A stretch of DNA of 64,000 bases from Pachyseris speciosa (lineage: Eukaryota > Cnidaria > Anthozoa > Scleractinia > Pachyseridae), in the NCBI GenBank assembly GCA_016490735.1, contig JAEMWC010000096.1, positions 1,451,001 through 1,515,000 of the forward strand. Reading direction: 5' to 3'. The position numbers were made by a program, and so were the translations under genes. Shown here one piece after another: positions 10,501 through 23,042 of the stretch. Position 1 is the stretch's first letter, and every line of letters starts with the position of its first letter. The notes beneath the pieces were generated by a model. The model ran no database searches, was not told the DNA's origin, and saw only the letters and a list, made by a program, of their open reading frames with translations.

Positions 10501-13464
10501 CTTATTTTTATTAGCGCTGACACTAGTAGTAATCAAAGATCTCAAGTCACTGCACTCCAATGGGTGATAGTGTGCAATGTCGCAGCCAATCAGATTACAG
10601 CATTTGCATTAGTTTACTAGCACAATTTTTCTAATAGGTGGTAGCATGCTGTGACATATAATTTACTAATTGTTTTCTGCGTTTTCCTACTGTTTCCTGT
10701 CACATCCCCAAATCCTGGAGCAGAGACCCTGCTCTCAAGGGTAAGATCGAACTCTGCCTGTCTTTACAACATGCAGGTTATTTAGCCAGGTGAAAGCTCT
10801 CTTCAGTAGCCGTGATGTAATAGTACTTTAAAATGACAACAAGCTTTGCTTATCGTTATTGAACAAGAAATTAAACACGAAATTTATTATTTAGGTGCTG
10901 GGATTTCTCAGAAGTAGAGATGTTGATCAAGAGGTACTTGACGCATTTACTCGTGAAAAGGTAAGCATAATGTTGATTTTTCTTTGTACACTTTTAATCC
11001 ACTTCCATTACTTTGCATTGTGGGGTGGGTTTGGCCAACTTTCTTCCAAGCTCTATCATAAAGGTTTTGAAGGACACCTCGTCGTCGTTTTTTCACATGG
11101 CAAAATTTTGTCTCTCTTACATGTTTTAAAACGCTTATGACGCGTCTCTTTTGGAAGCGATGGAACTAAGATTTTAGACATACGGCGAATAATGTTGTAC
11201 AAAATAAATTGGATTCTTCTATTCCTTTTAACAGAAGACTTACAACTGAAAAAAATGCTGATAAGAAGCAATCTTTAACCCTTAAAATAATTCACAAAAA
11301 TTTCTAGAATTAAGATTTGTTTTGCATTCTTGTTAGCTGCACTTCATGTGCTTAATTCTGTATGGTGCTTTTTTTTAGATGGACTGTATGGCTGCTTTTC
11401 ATAGCCCTGAATCTCTACTTGATGATTTGGGTTAAAAGCAAAAGGAGACATATTCGCGCTTAAGGTTTTTTGCAAGCGTCGATTAGGCAAGACTAGTGAC
11501 CAGTCTTCTCAAAAAGACGAAATTGAAGAAAAGAAACGAAGACTGGTAGAACAGTTACGAGAGGAGAAACCAAACAAAAAAAAGAGGCACAGCTCTTCGC
11601 ATAAAAGTACCAAGGACAGTGAAGAGGAATCGCCATCAAAAAAGAAGAAAAAAAACGAAAAGTCTCGTCGTGTTCAAATTGGCTGGTTACATTACAACTA
11701 CAAAGACTCGTGCTATGTGGCAGTGCGTACGTCTAAAGGCGGTGGCACCAGACGCATTGACATCAACGCATCAGCGAACAAATTTGAAGTTATTGCTCGT
11801 GCCAAACAGCTTTTCTTCCCTGGAGGCGAATCTAGCCATGGACCTGCAAGTGAGATGCAGTTTAACTTAGCTAACTTTAAACTCCCCTTTACAGTGCAAA
11901 AGTACTTTGAGGTTCACAAGCTGACCCAAGCTAGAATATATCTCGCCTCAAAAAGAATGTCAACCGTTTCATCAGCCAATGAAGAAACTGAAGATATTTC
12001 AACGCCACCCGTCCCCTCGTCGTCTTTGTCCAAAACAAAACCTCAGAGAAAAGATGACAGGGGAAGGCTATGGAGACAGACATATGCTGCTGTTGACAAC
12101 AAGGAAAATAAGGAATGCAAAGTCGAAATCCTGGACGACAAGGAGGATAAAGAAAAAAGCTTGCGGCAGGAAATTGAAGACGTTCAACGACTAGAAGCTC
12201 TTCGAAAGACTCGAGAAAACAGAGTACCTCCAGAACCAGCAGAAAATACTGAAAGAGTGAAGATTTCTGTTAAGCATTCCGTGGAGGGAAATGTGTCTCG
12301 TTTTTTCCATACTGGAGAGAGCATGGTTGCTGTGTATGACTGGGTGGGATCACTGAGTTTGTTCGCAGAGAATTTTACTTTGTACATACCACGGGAAGGC
12401 GCGTGGACCCCATGGAAGATGTTGCTGTGGTTGATGGAAGTCTGCTCCACATGGAGATTAGCAATGATCCCATTCGCATGTCTTCACCAGAATCTGGAGT
12501 TAACTTCAAGGGATTTGGTTTCGGGGAGTCTCCAGCACCTTTCGAGGTTCACATCCCAAGTCTCTTTTCCTCAGTAGACGATTTTGACCCTACCACTGAT
12601 GCAGCAGCATTTCCTCTTCCTGATGTTGTTATGATAGGGGATGAGAGGTACGAAATTGAAATTTCATGTTAACCTTATGTATTATAATAATTTAAGATAG
12701 AAAATTGTAAGTTCACAGCTCCTCGAGTTTCACACAGGAAGCGGTTAGACTATGCCGTACGTGGCGGTTGAAATGAGATTTCAAACTGACTCGTGGAGGA
12801 CAGGGGGGAGAGCGATCCTGCTTCTGTTTGGCTGCATAAAATTTGTTTTCATGTCTGCACTTTGTCTCAGCTCAGATGAAATTTTTTTAAACCGGCAGAA
12901 CGCAAGGCTTCTCCGTGAGACTCAAATTGCAGCGTGACGGGATTTCCCGTTGGAAATCGGAGGCGTGACGATGGACCACTTGATTAAGAAATCAGGGTTG
13001 CTGTCCATCGCGTCCCAGATGTATTTGGATAGGATAATATCGTGTGAACGCTTGCGATGGTTGCAAGAGAGCTTACGCGAGCTTATACCATATTGTGTCG
13101 AGCTTCGAGGAACAGAATTTAATGGAAGGACGAATTTATTTCGTGTATTAGGGCGATTTTAATCGTGGTTAGCACTAATCGGATTTTACGATAACAGCAC
13201 AAATTCTCGTGCGCTCATTGGCTAATTTGTATCGTGAAATAGTGGAATGACACATGAATTTGTAATACGGCAATGAGCGAGAGCGGACAATTTGACAGTT
13301 TGTTATCGTAAAAAACAAATGGACGTTAGTTTTTCATGCGTCGTCTGTCCTGTTATAGACAATCAAATGATTCTCGGTCATAACATTGTCAAAGTAGCTG
13401 TAGATCCCCGAGGCAGTAGCCGAGAGCGGACAATTTGACAATTTCTTTTACAGTTGGTTTTTAC

Positions 13465-13495
<31 letters not shown>

Positions 13496-13640
13496 TATAA
13501 AAGTTTATGTACTTTTTTGCCCAATAATGAATAATCACTAAGTTTTCTTATCGAACAAACTTTGACGCTGTTATTTAGAGAGTCTTAATGCACCGACGTT
13601 TCGGCAATGCGTCAAGACTCTAAATAACAGCGTCAGTATT

Positions 13641-14022
13641 AGCCCTGGCCAAACGGAGACGCAAGTTGACGCAAGTTGAAGACTTGGGTCAACTTGCGAC
13701 TTCGTTTGGCCAGGGCTTGCGAGCACTTGCGTTGACTTGCGATGACTTGCGCTCACTTTGGTCGAGATCAAATTTGCACGCAAGTCGACGCAAGTTTTTC
13801 ACCGTTTGGCCGCCCAACCCAAGTCAACGCAAGTTGAGGAACGTCAATTAACCTATTATTAGCCAATAAAATAGAGGATAGTCTGCCTTAAAATGTCTTT
13901 TTTTGCGACTTACGTGTACTTGCAAAGAAACTTGCGAACCGTTTGGCCACCCAACACAAGTCTCTACGCAAGTTCAACTTGCGTCCACTTGCGACTACTT
14001 GCCGGTTCGTTTGGCCAAGGCT
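13641..14022. mobile_element. MITE with AGCCCTGGCCAAACG ends in HECT-gene intron
   Basis: The ends AGCCCTGGCCAAACG and CGTTTGGCCAAGGCT are inverse copies. The interior repeats GCAAGTTGACGCAAG and CGTTTGGCC motifs in both directions, forming nested hairpins. It has no coding content and sits in the intron before the HECT exon. Confidence 0.65.
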
Positions 14023-15789
14023 TTACAATTTTCAATTTTAGAATGACCAACTACGCTGCGCAGAATTTTCTATCTTTAATACACAGTTTTCTTCTTGTTT
14101 TAACTTGCATGCGCGTGCTCAAAACGAGCCAACAAACTACCGAAGAATGTGCGCGCTGGTGTCAAATTTGCTCTCGCAAATGACAAATTCAAATGACCAA
14201 GCGTGTGCGGAAAAGATAAAATAAAAACTTTCTTTAGTGTTTAAAACGGATTATTAAAAAGTTAACTTCAGCAACATATCTGCTTGCAGCTAAAAAATAC
14301 AGTCACCATGGACAGTCCCATGAATGGAGTAGTTTATCATTAAAATTCGTCATTCCAGTGAGAGATTTAAATTCTTGTGCGTAACGTCGGGAGTTTTGTA
14401 GGGCAACAGTGACAGCAAACTGCAATGAAAAAAATTAATCATTTTCGATCGCCATTGGTTGATAATGTTACAATCAAAGTGTCATATAATTTGTCAATTG
14501 GAATTAGGTATTCGCAACGTCATCTTAGACAAAATGTCACTGTATTTCATCGACATTGTAATCTTCTTACTTTATTTAGATCATACGATGATACCAGTGA
14601 GGTCACAGAGCCATCTGTTCCAGGAATTCCCACCAGTTCAGAAGGAGCTGGAAGTAGCACTAGCGGCACTGCTGAACATGGTCCTGAAAATGTAAACGCC
14701 ACACACTCTGACACCAGTACCAATCCCGCAGCATATCAAAGCCGTATTATCACGGTTCACAGAGGAAATGTCAGAAAAGATTTGATAGCGATTTTCCAAG
14801 ATCCCTCAATAATGAATTGCCACATTATTGTGGAGATGATGAATGAAAGGGGTGTTGCGGAAAAAGGCCGAGGGTCGGGTGTGTTTAAGGACACATTACG
14901 CCTTTTCTGGAAAGATGTTTACGATTCCCTGATGTTAGGGGAAGGAGAACGCGTCCCATCTATAAGACACGACTTTCAAAGAAAAGAATGGGAAGCAATC
15001 GCACGAATTCTGCTAAAGGGTTTTCAGGAATATCAATATTTTCCACTCCGTCTGTCCAAAACATTTGTTACCTCTTGTCTATTTGGTGAATCCGCTGTTA
15101 GTGAACAAATGCTTATGGAGTCGTTCATGCAATATGTCTCCGAAGATGAACGCAAAGTCATCCAACAATGTTTAAATGGCGAGTTGGAGGCTGATGACGA
15201 AAGCCTGATCGAATTGCTAAGTACATTTGACTGCAAGAGAACTGTGACAAAGAGCACAATCCTGAAAACTGTGACCGAGTTGGCCCACCAGGAGTTAATT
15301 CAAAGGCCGCAGTACGTAACAGAATGTTGGAGACCAATACTCACTGCTTTGACAGGGAGCTTTCCTACTGTTGAATCGTTGACCTGCTTCTTCAATCAAC
15401 TGATACCAACAACTTCCAAAGTAGTGAGTACCATTGACTGCCAGCCGACCAACGATGGAGAAAGGGATGCTCTGAAATTCTTGAAGAGATACATCAAAGG
15501 GCTTGATTCGAGAATGTTGGCAACCTTCTTACGTTTTGTTACTGGTTCCGATCTCATGTTGTTCCACTCGTGGGAAATAAATTTCACCCAACTTGATGGA
15601 TGCGCTCGAAGGCCAGTAGCGCATACCTGTACAAACACATTGGAACTTCCATCCACTTATCAGTCTTTCCCAGAGCTCAGGGAAGAATTCAATCAGATTC
15701 TGAAGGCCGATAACTGGGAAATGGACATTTTTTAATTAAGGCTCTTTAGCGAGTTTCTTTTAGCAAATTAATTGTAATTCTGCCCAGGC

Positions 15790-16571
15790 TTTAAAGTGCA
15801 TATGACCCGAAAAATAAGTCATTTAAATAATACGCTCATTTAAAGGGCTTTCTTAAGTAGAGTAAAATGGCGTTTTTCTTTTTGTCATATCTTTTTTTGT
15901 TCCAAAAATATGAAAGTTTTCCTATTATGCAAATTTAGTCACTGATGACGTCATCGGTTGTGCAAGTACAGTGGTGAGTCAAAAAATTAAAAATATCTCC
16001 ACCAATAATGAAGCAATGCTATTTAAAATATTGAAACTTGGTAGGGATGCTATGGCAACATGCTCGGTTCTAGTCTCTTTCCTCTTCAAAATCAAATATT
16101 ACCATTTGTAGCTGCACAGGGCAAAATATACAAAAAATTTTAAAGAGGAGACCCAATGGAAGGTGGGATTGGCATACGTCTTAGATAACACCAGGTATTT
16201 TGCCTTGTTCAGTCACAAATGGTTGTTCAATCACGATTTAGTTTTAGAGAGGCAGGAGACTGGAACGAAGCATGTTGCCATAGCAACATCAAAATGTGTA
16301 TATTTAGTAGGGTGCAACATCCCTGCCAAGTTTCAATAGCATTGCTTCATTATTGGCGGAGATATTCTTATTTTTTTGACTCACCACTGTATTTGCACAA
16401 TCGATGACGTCATCAGTGACTAAATTTGCATAATAGGAAAACTTGAATATCTTTGGAACAGACAATGACCGATATGACAAAAAGAAAAACCACATTTTAC
16501 TCTACTTTGAAAAGCCTTTTAAATGAGCGTATTTTTGAAATGACGTATTTTTCTGGTCCCGTGCACTTTAA
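15790..16571. mobile_element. 782-bp foldback element with TTAA ends
   Basis: The two halves are inverse copies over roughly 300 bp each. The left starts TTAAAGTGCATATGACCCGA; the right ends GGGTCCCGTGCACTTTAA-like. Flanking TTAA on both sides fits a TTAA target duplication, as in piggyBac or Kolobok elements. Each arm holds a TGACGTCA palindrome (near 15,952 and 16,404). It lies just after the HECT stop codon. Confidence 0.75.
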
Positions 16572-17290
16572 TATTTTCTGCGTGTGGCTGGTGTGGGGAA
16601 AAAAGTGTCCCCTTATTATCTCAAAACATTGTTTTCACACTATAGTAACGAGACACGTATGGTATGTTTGCTATTTTAGTTAGCTTTGTTGCCAAAAACG
16701 GGTTCATTTCAAATTTATATCTAAGAAAGATAACTTATCGTTGCAATCTGCTCATTAGTCGAAAGGAGGTTTGGCCTGTTTATTCCTCGTCACAATTGGC
16801 ATTCGTTCATTTTTGGGGCATCAATGATGCCTAAGTTGAATATCCATGAGTTTCAGTTTGAAAGGTATTTTGTCCATTCCATTCAGGAAATGACTGTGTC
16901 TGATTTGTTATTGTTTAGACTGGTTCTTGTTTATGTGAGAGTCGAGAAGAAAATGTTTAATAGTATTTACGACTTCTGAATGATTCAATGATATTCACAA
17001 TGATTGCGTTGCCAAATAAATTTAGAATAAGTGAGACGTAATCTTCCCAAAATTATTTTTAACTACACTGATCGATTAATGCGCTTCCCACCAAAAACAA
17101 GTATGATAATAATCATGATCTTGTATATTTTTGTAAAGTAATTATGCGATGATGTGGTCAGTGTGATCAATTAAATGAAGAATAAACATCATCTGACACC
17201 TTGTCGATCAGAAAGCTGATTCAGTTGTACTCAATCAATTTCCATCTTGTGATTTTGGATGTGTCTCTGATTGTCTCTGACTAATATCAA
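16572..17290. other. no gene seen
   Basis: AT-rich sequence with no recognisable coding frame or structured repeat. Confidence 0.4.
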
Positions 17291-17840
17291 CAAGTTACAG
17301 GCTATTCAGAACTTTGCTGCCCGCATGGTGACCAGATCCAGAAAATTCGACCATATTCCACCGACCCTTAAACAGCTTTGTTGGATGCCAGTCACAAAGA
17401 CCATTTATTTTACAGTGATGCCTTATTGACATTTAAGTGCATGAACGGTATGGCATCGACAAACCTTAGTTCCAGATTCATCAAGAGGGGCACGATTAGC
17501 GGCCACTCGACTCGCAACGAATAAAACCGCTACGGGCCAGCGAAGCTTTTTATACCGCGCAGTACCCATTTGGAACACCCTGCCTAAATTGAGCTCCTCG
17601 ATGAGCATATTTAAACGCAAGTTGAAAAATCATCTTCTAACGAGTCAATTTTAATTCTTAATTTTTCCCCCTTTTAAAGTTGTAAATTTTTGTCATGTAA
17701 TTTTCAATACTTAACTCATTGTAAATTTTATTTTATTTTTTAATTGCATTGTAATATATTATTAAGATAGACTTTTAGGTAGACACTTAAGTTCCGGAAA
17801 GCCCCTCGGGAAGAGTTTAATAATTTATTGTATTGTATTC
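17291..17840 (+). mobile_element. 3' fragment of a CR1/L2-like LINE
   Basis: The translated remnant has QNFAARMVTRSRKFDHIPPT, LKQLCWMPV and LLTFKCMNGMAS, the usual reverse-transcriptase C-terminal end of chicken-repeat/L2-type LINEs (aaRlvt-kFDHitP-lk-lhWlPv-LtfKclhG-ap). A stop (NE*) and frame changes break it. An AT-rich 3' tail follows and ends in a short ATTGT-type repeat at 17828-17840, as is normal for these LINEs. Confidence 0.7.
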
Positions 17841-18243
17841 AGCCCTTGTTAAAAAAAGAGTGGAGCTCATCCATACACGACGATACGAAAATAACATTGC
17901 AGTTAAAAAGATTAAATGAAATTACAAATGAATGTGCTTTGGACGGCAAGTTCTATTATAGCATCGCCAGTGCCAGAATACTAGAAATATGAGTAAAGGG
18001 TAGAGGTTGGGAAACAAGAGGGAGAAAAGCAATCGTATCCAATCAGACAATCGTATTTGAAAGAAGCTTTTTATTTTTTGGGTTCAAGAGCTTTGCTCGC
18101 CACACCCAATTGTTTATATAACTTTGAAACCAAATTTACGAGAGTTTGCAGTTGTAATCCTTGACTAATTTTGATTTATGATAACGGCTAGAACCACCAA
18201 GTTTACAATGGTAATTGACCTGAGTGGAGGGCAATTTGTATAG

Positions 18244-18365
18244 GTAATCACATGATCTCGAGTGCAATTTGGAATACATAAGCACAAGTAAACTTTTTCA
18301 AATACAACCAAAATTGCACGAGCCCATAGGGCGAGTACAATTTGTAGTGTTTAAAAAATTTTCAA

Positions 18366-18401
<36 letters not shown>

Positions 18402-18409
18402 GTGATTAC
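18244..18409. repeat. 166-bp foldback element
   Basis: The left end GTAATCACATGATCTCGAGTG, with GCAATTTGGAATAcataagcac, is matched in inverse by TGCTTATTTATTCCAAATTGC and CATGTGATTAC at the right end. Confidence 0.65.
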
Positions 18410-18582
18410 TTATTAATAATATACAAGAAAGGCACGCGTATCACGCAATCAGGAAAAAATTGCGCCATAATCAGGGCGCGCGCTTGATTTGAAAACAAAA
18501 GATTTGATTGGCTATCTGTGAACTTCTTTGTTCATTGACCAATCAGAATGCCTGCTTTATTACCTTTTTTTTCATTCGATTC

Positions 18583-18654
18583 GGGTTAGGGTTGGGGTTA
18601 GGGTTAGGGTTAGGGTTAGGGTTAGGACCACCCTAACCCTAACCCTAACCTAAC
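18583..18654. repeat. interstitial telomeric repeats in head-to-head orientation
   Basis: About seven TTAGGG-type units (one variant GGGGTTA) at 18583-18626 are followed, after ACCA, by about four CCCTAA units to 18654. This order of the G-rich strand then the C-rich strand is the arrangement made when two chromosome ends fuse. It could also be the tip of an inverted-repeat element. Confidence 0.85.
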
Positions 18655-19660
18655 AGCAATAGTTAACTTTTCTAGGTTAAATGTAACCAAAAATTCACAT
18701 TTACGACGTCACAAATCCATGGGGGTTCGTCTTTCAATCCAAAGCAGATGCGAAATATATTAATGCAAACAGTATTTGGTACTCTTCAAAAAGAAACATA
18801 TATAGTTTGCCAAGCTTTCTATTATTTTTTCTGCTTCCTTACCAGTGACAACTTGCCACTGTAGGAAAGCCCTAAAAAAAAGAAATGTTAAAGGGTTAAG
18901 GTGGAATGGTACTCTTAAAAATGGTGATGGCCATGAAAAATTCAGTTTCTTACACACTTGTCAAAAACATTTCGGGATGATCTTGCTAATTTGCCTCTAG
19001 ATAAGTGTGAAAGTTAAGGAAAGTACACAGTGGTATAAGTTTTATTTACCTAGCAACGGCTGTTTATCATAAGAACGTGACCATAAACGAAACTTTGAAG
19101 AAAAAAACTTTAAAGACATGCTCTACTCGATTGGTATCATTAGTTGTGAAAGATTTTGCCTCGAATTGCCATCACAGGCTCATATATTTCCCTTATGAAA
19201 TGGAATATTTCCTAAAACTGCGGTAACTTTTTACAAAATAGAACAACCATTGCACTCCCTCCCTTATTGTCATTGTCATTGTTATTGTTATTGTTTCATG
19301 ATCCTACTACTCAGCTTTTTGATCCTGCTACTCAGTTTTTAACAGCTGGTAAAATTGTGGTGTTGGGCAACAACAAGTTGCGAAGAAATACCAAAATGTT
19401 TCTTTTTCCTGTCCTTTACATTTCCAATACCTTTCTTAGTATCCTTGCTGATCCCAGCAGTGCAGACTTCTGGATTAAAGTAATTGATGTGTCTAATTAG
19501 GAATGGAGAATACATCGCAACAACACTCATTCAAATAATAGTCATATCGCTCGGTTTTTTTAGCTATTTTAAATCGGTAGTTGCAAATGTAAGTTAAAGG
19601 CCCATCCTCATATTCTCTTTTGCAACAGGAAGTTCTCAATAAAATCATTATTATCATTTA

Positions 19661-19710
19661 ATATTATTATTATTAAAAAATTATTATTATTATTATTATT
19701 ATTATTATTT
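19661..19710. repeat. ATT microsatellite
   Basis: ATT/TTA repeats, interrupted once by a short A run. Confidence 0.8.
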
Positions 19711-19877
19711 CATGTGTTTATAGATTTAGATGATTTAATGCACGTTCGTATTTTGAACGAGCACCTAGTGCTCCTAGACGTTAATGTGGGTAAATAAATT
19801 ATTGATGTTGTTGTTGGTCTTATTAGCACGGATTTTGACGATTTTAGTCTTCCATTTACTCTTTCCTTTTTGTTTCA

Positions 19878-20690
19878 AAGACTACTGCGAGGCTGACACA
19901 ACGTGATATATTCAAAACAATATTTCGGCTGGCCAGACCAACCTTCTTCAGGTTTAGATGTTACTAACTTATGAAAATGAAATTACAATATTGTATAGTG
20001 GTGAATGTCGTAATACGTATTTCGAAATCAAAAGGAGTGGCGGAAATGAAGAACAAAACAAATAAAGTAAAGAAAAAAGGGGGCTTTCTAAGGTTACAAA
20101 TTTTACGATTCATCACGTCTATTCATACCGTGAGGTTCCAATGTTCTCAGTGAATCTATTAAAAAGGACTGTCTGGCTTGTCTTATTGAATCTCGTTATT
20201 ACGAGTGGATTATTTCAAGTGGGAATAGTTGCATGTCAGTATGGCAATGATTAGGTTGAGAAGGAAATGTTCGGCAACAGTGGTGGGTTTGGATTGAATG
20301 TTAGTTTTGTCGAGTGAGCGTCTATGTTCGTTGAATCTGTCTTTGAGACGTCGCTTAAGGTCTCGCCTATGTATTATAAATGGCAGCGGTTACACTGTAT
20401 CATGTAAATTAAATTTTTGGTGTTACAGGTTGTGTGACTTAATTTGACGGGTTGCACTAGTAGAGAAGAAAGTATAGTGTGTAAGACCGTTAGTAACGTA
20501 AGGACAAGTAGCACAATCTTGTCCACAGCGGAATGATCCCGGTGGTAAACTAGTGTTGTTAGGAGTCGTGATAGTAGGCAGCTTAGCTTTAACTCAAATG
20601 TTGCGAAGGTTAGAAGTACGTCTGTAAGCGACGATGAGTGGGTGCTTAAAAACTTCCCTGCAGCGTTTAGAGGAAAGTAATATATGTACA
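19878..20690 (-). mobile_element. 3' end of a Penelope-like retroelement
   Basis: On the minus strand the frame reads AYRRTSNLRNIRVKAKLP, then LPPGSFRCGQDCATCPYVTN, TTCNTKNLIYMIQCNRCHL, a stop in place of the expected Gln, and YIGET. This is the linker plus GIY-YIG start of Penelope-type elements (cysteine pairs, IYMIQC, YIGET). One further frame change precedes RRLKDRFNEHRRSLDK. The 3' part includes the typical CTGAAGAAGGTTGGTC stretch near 19,943. It is a decayed 5'-truncated copy. Confidence 0.7.
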
Positions 20691-22067
20691 ATGCCGTTAT
20701 CAAAATGATATGTACATGATACTGTGACGTCATCATGAGGTCATCTATAATGGTAAAGCATTGTATTGAGGTCAGACATTGAGAGATTATTTTTGCCAAA
20801 GAACAATAAAATTTCTGTTTTTTCGTTAAAATATGACAGCGACATAGAGAAAGATTGTCATAGTGAGAATTGTGTTGAATGAAAGTGAGGTAGACATTTT
20901 TTGAACGCTTTAAAAGTGAAAAACTGGCGACAGGTCACACCTTGAGGGCTAAATATGGATCCATTTATTAATGTGATACACCAGGTTTCGTCTTTGTATC
21001 GGAATTTTGGTGAGAAAAACACTTGTAACTTTTTCTTCAGTCAGGAATCACTCTGAACTACGCATTTAGTCGCTTTTGTAAAAATAAACTTGCTAGAGCT
21101 TGGAAATGTAAAGGAAATCTCTACAATTCCCAAACAGTGAGCGACAAAAGTAGTTGAGACACTTAAAGGAAATGACGCTTGTCGATACATAAGAATCTGC
21201 TCTATTTTACTTGCATCTAGCGTTAATTCTCTGATACATCCCCGGCCCCCCAGTTCATTGTTGTGTAGGCGCTGTGGTCTGTGCAGACGAAGAAATACAA
21301 AAACCAACATTGTTTTGGGGAGAAGGTGGGGCGGGAGGGGGGGGGAGAATGTGACCAATTAAAGACGCTCAAAAATCGAATTTTACCACCAAGTGTCCCA
21401 ACACTTTTGCCGCCCATTGTCCGCAATAGAAATCTTGTTTTTGCTAAAACAACCGATGTAGTACTTTATTGAAATGTCGACCATCGCTCCGAGGTTTGGG
21501 TCCTTTTCATGGGAAAATTATGGCAAGCTTAAGTGTAATTTCGCGTTACATTCGTGCGTGTCGGTCATCTCCACCTTATTTCTCTCCGTAAAAGGAATGA
21601 AATAATGAAGTAATCATTGCAATACAAACTACTGGTGGTACTCCTGCACGAAGCAGGCTATCTTGGAGTAATTCAAACAACCGCTGTACAGGGAGAATCA
21701 ACGGCTAACCACGGGTAGCCATAAATTAACTAAGTCAATGTTAAGATTATTTTTTAACCGTCATTTGGTTACCCGTGGTTACTCGTGGTTACTGGTGGTT
21801 ACTGGTGAAAAAACTGCATTTATTTGAATTAAATAATCGTCATTCCTAGCTGAACTATAAAAGGAGGCAAAAACTTTGTACAACAGGAATTAAAATGAGA
21901 CACTATGTTATAAATGTAACTTTTGGGCTCAGAAGGCACGTTTTTATTGGTTTAGCGACCGTTGATCATGTTTAATAACATCATTTTTATATCACACTTG
22001 CGTATTAGAAGCATTCCATTAACAGCATTCTGTTCAGCAGACAAAATTATGCATCTATCAATGTTAA
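20691..22067. other. no gene seen
   Basis: No coding frame with recognisable similarity. A few GGTTACTNGTGG motifs repeat near 21,770-21,810, and there is a short G run near 21,335. Confidence 0.4.
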
Positions 22068-23038
22068 ACACGAAGCGATCCTATAAAAGGCACCTTTGAA
22101 GCACTTTGTTGGCTTTTTTGTGCAATGGTGGAAAGCCGAAATAACGGTCGGCTAACATAGAAGTCGTAGAGAAAAAGCTTTTTCTCCGTTAAAATAGCGG
22201 AGTCATTTTCGTAGAATGATAAGAGGCAAATAATAAAAATACTATGAAAATGATAAAACTTGTATTAACTCTTTAGAAGAAGCCGCTGGAAGAACGAAAA
22301 CGATGAATTTTCTTCGTCACTTCACGGAACATTCAAATTTCTCCGCTAACTAAACAAAGCTGATACCTTCGATCAACGAGCTATCTGTTTCCATTTATCT
22401 CAGCATGCTAAGAACAAAAAAAAATCTCGTAAGAGGTGATTTTGGTTAGCCTGTGAACATAGACGGATTTTGGTGTCATATTTAAAATTATTCAGATTTA
22501 CGAGCGTTATGATGGTGCAAACAAAATGCAAATTGAACAACACTGAGTTATCGGCCTCGAACTGTTTCATATTCAGAGCAAAGAAATTGGAAACAACAAG
22601 AACTACGAAGGAACAACAGAACTTGAAAAATGGCACAGTGAGATTTCGCCTGAATATTGACATTAGAATGGAGATGGAAGACTCAAGGCTGAATGCCACA
22701 AAACAACCCATTCCGTTCATAAAAGGCCGGCTGCAAGACTACAACAGCCGCTAAAGTTCCCCCTACGGAATCTCTTTTAGATAACTGGCTGAAGAATAAC
22801 CATATTACCGCAGATAAAATATATCACCTTAGCAGTCTGTTTGTATCTTTTTTTTTTGGAATTTTAGTTTTCAAATTTATTTCTCAACCGCAGAAAACAG
22901 GAAAACAGAATTTTGTGGCAACACGCTAAAATTAGACTTGATTGAATAAACCAATCAAATGGGAGCATTGGTCGTCCGTTGGGATTTGTGATTGACAGGC
23001 TGAACACCTCAGCCTCGTTATATAGGATCGCTCCGTGT
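22068..23038. mobile_element. 971-bp MITE, first of a tandem pair
   Basis: The ends are ACACGAAGCGATCCTATA and TATAGGATCGCTCCGTGT, with TTAA on both sides (22064-22067 and 23039-23042). A TTAA duplication fits piggyBac- or Kolobok-type transposition. It has no convincing coding frame. Much of the interior (for example GTTATGATGGTGCAAACAAA) recurs in the next unit at high identity. Confidence 0.8.
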
Positions 23039-23042
23039 TTAA

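Larger units (their letters stand above)
5860..15735 (+). pseudogene. HECT-domain E3 ubiquitin ligase-like gene with two frameshifts
   Basis: Exons: 5860-5895 (MDEDSDGCGLSA), 10895-10960, 11379-12647, 14580-15735; all junctions are in phase. The start of the protein, LSAVLGFLRSRDVDQEVL into MDCMAAFHSPESLLDDLG, resembles a SAM-like region. The large third exon has a Lys-rich stretch, then VQIGWLHY, GGGTRRIDI and QLFFPGGES, a module I know only from uncharacterised animal proteins. The last exon is an intact frame ending in a HECT C-lobe: AHTCTNTLELPSTY holds the expected thioester cysteine (codon 15628-15630), as in E3 ligases that pass ubiquitin to substrate. The N-lobe is poorly recognisable. 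Breaks: one frame change near 11,431 (after DDLG) and another near 12,380-12,400 (before DPMEDVAVVDG). Either this is a decayed copy or the assembly has two indels. It starts just inside the left terminal array, which suggests an element-encoded gene. Confidence 0.7.

Noticed and set aside
13440..13520. Possible Penelope-like tail (GATGAAGAGGCAGCAGCC)
   Set aside because: No coding remnant next to it; left uncalled.
20374..20799. 141-residue minus-strand frame as a gene
   Set aside because: It is one frame of the decayed Penelope-like element; the recognisable protein runs through other frames.
22470..22754. 94-residue frame inside the first MITE
   Set aside because: The matching stretch in the second copy is disrupted, and no similarity to a transposase is seen.
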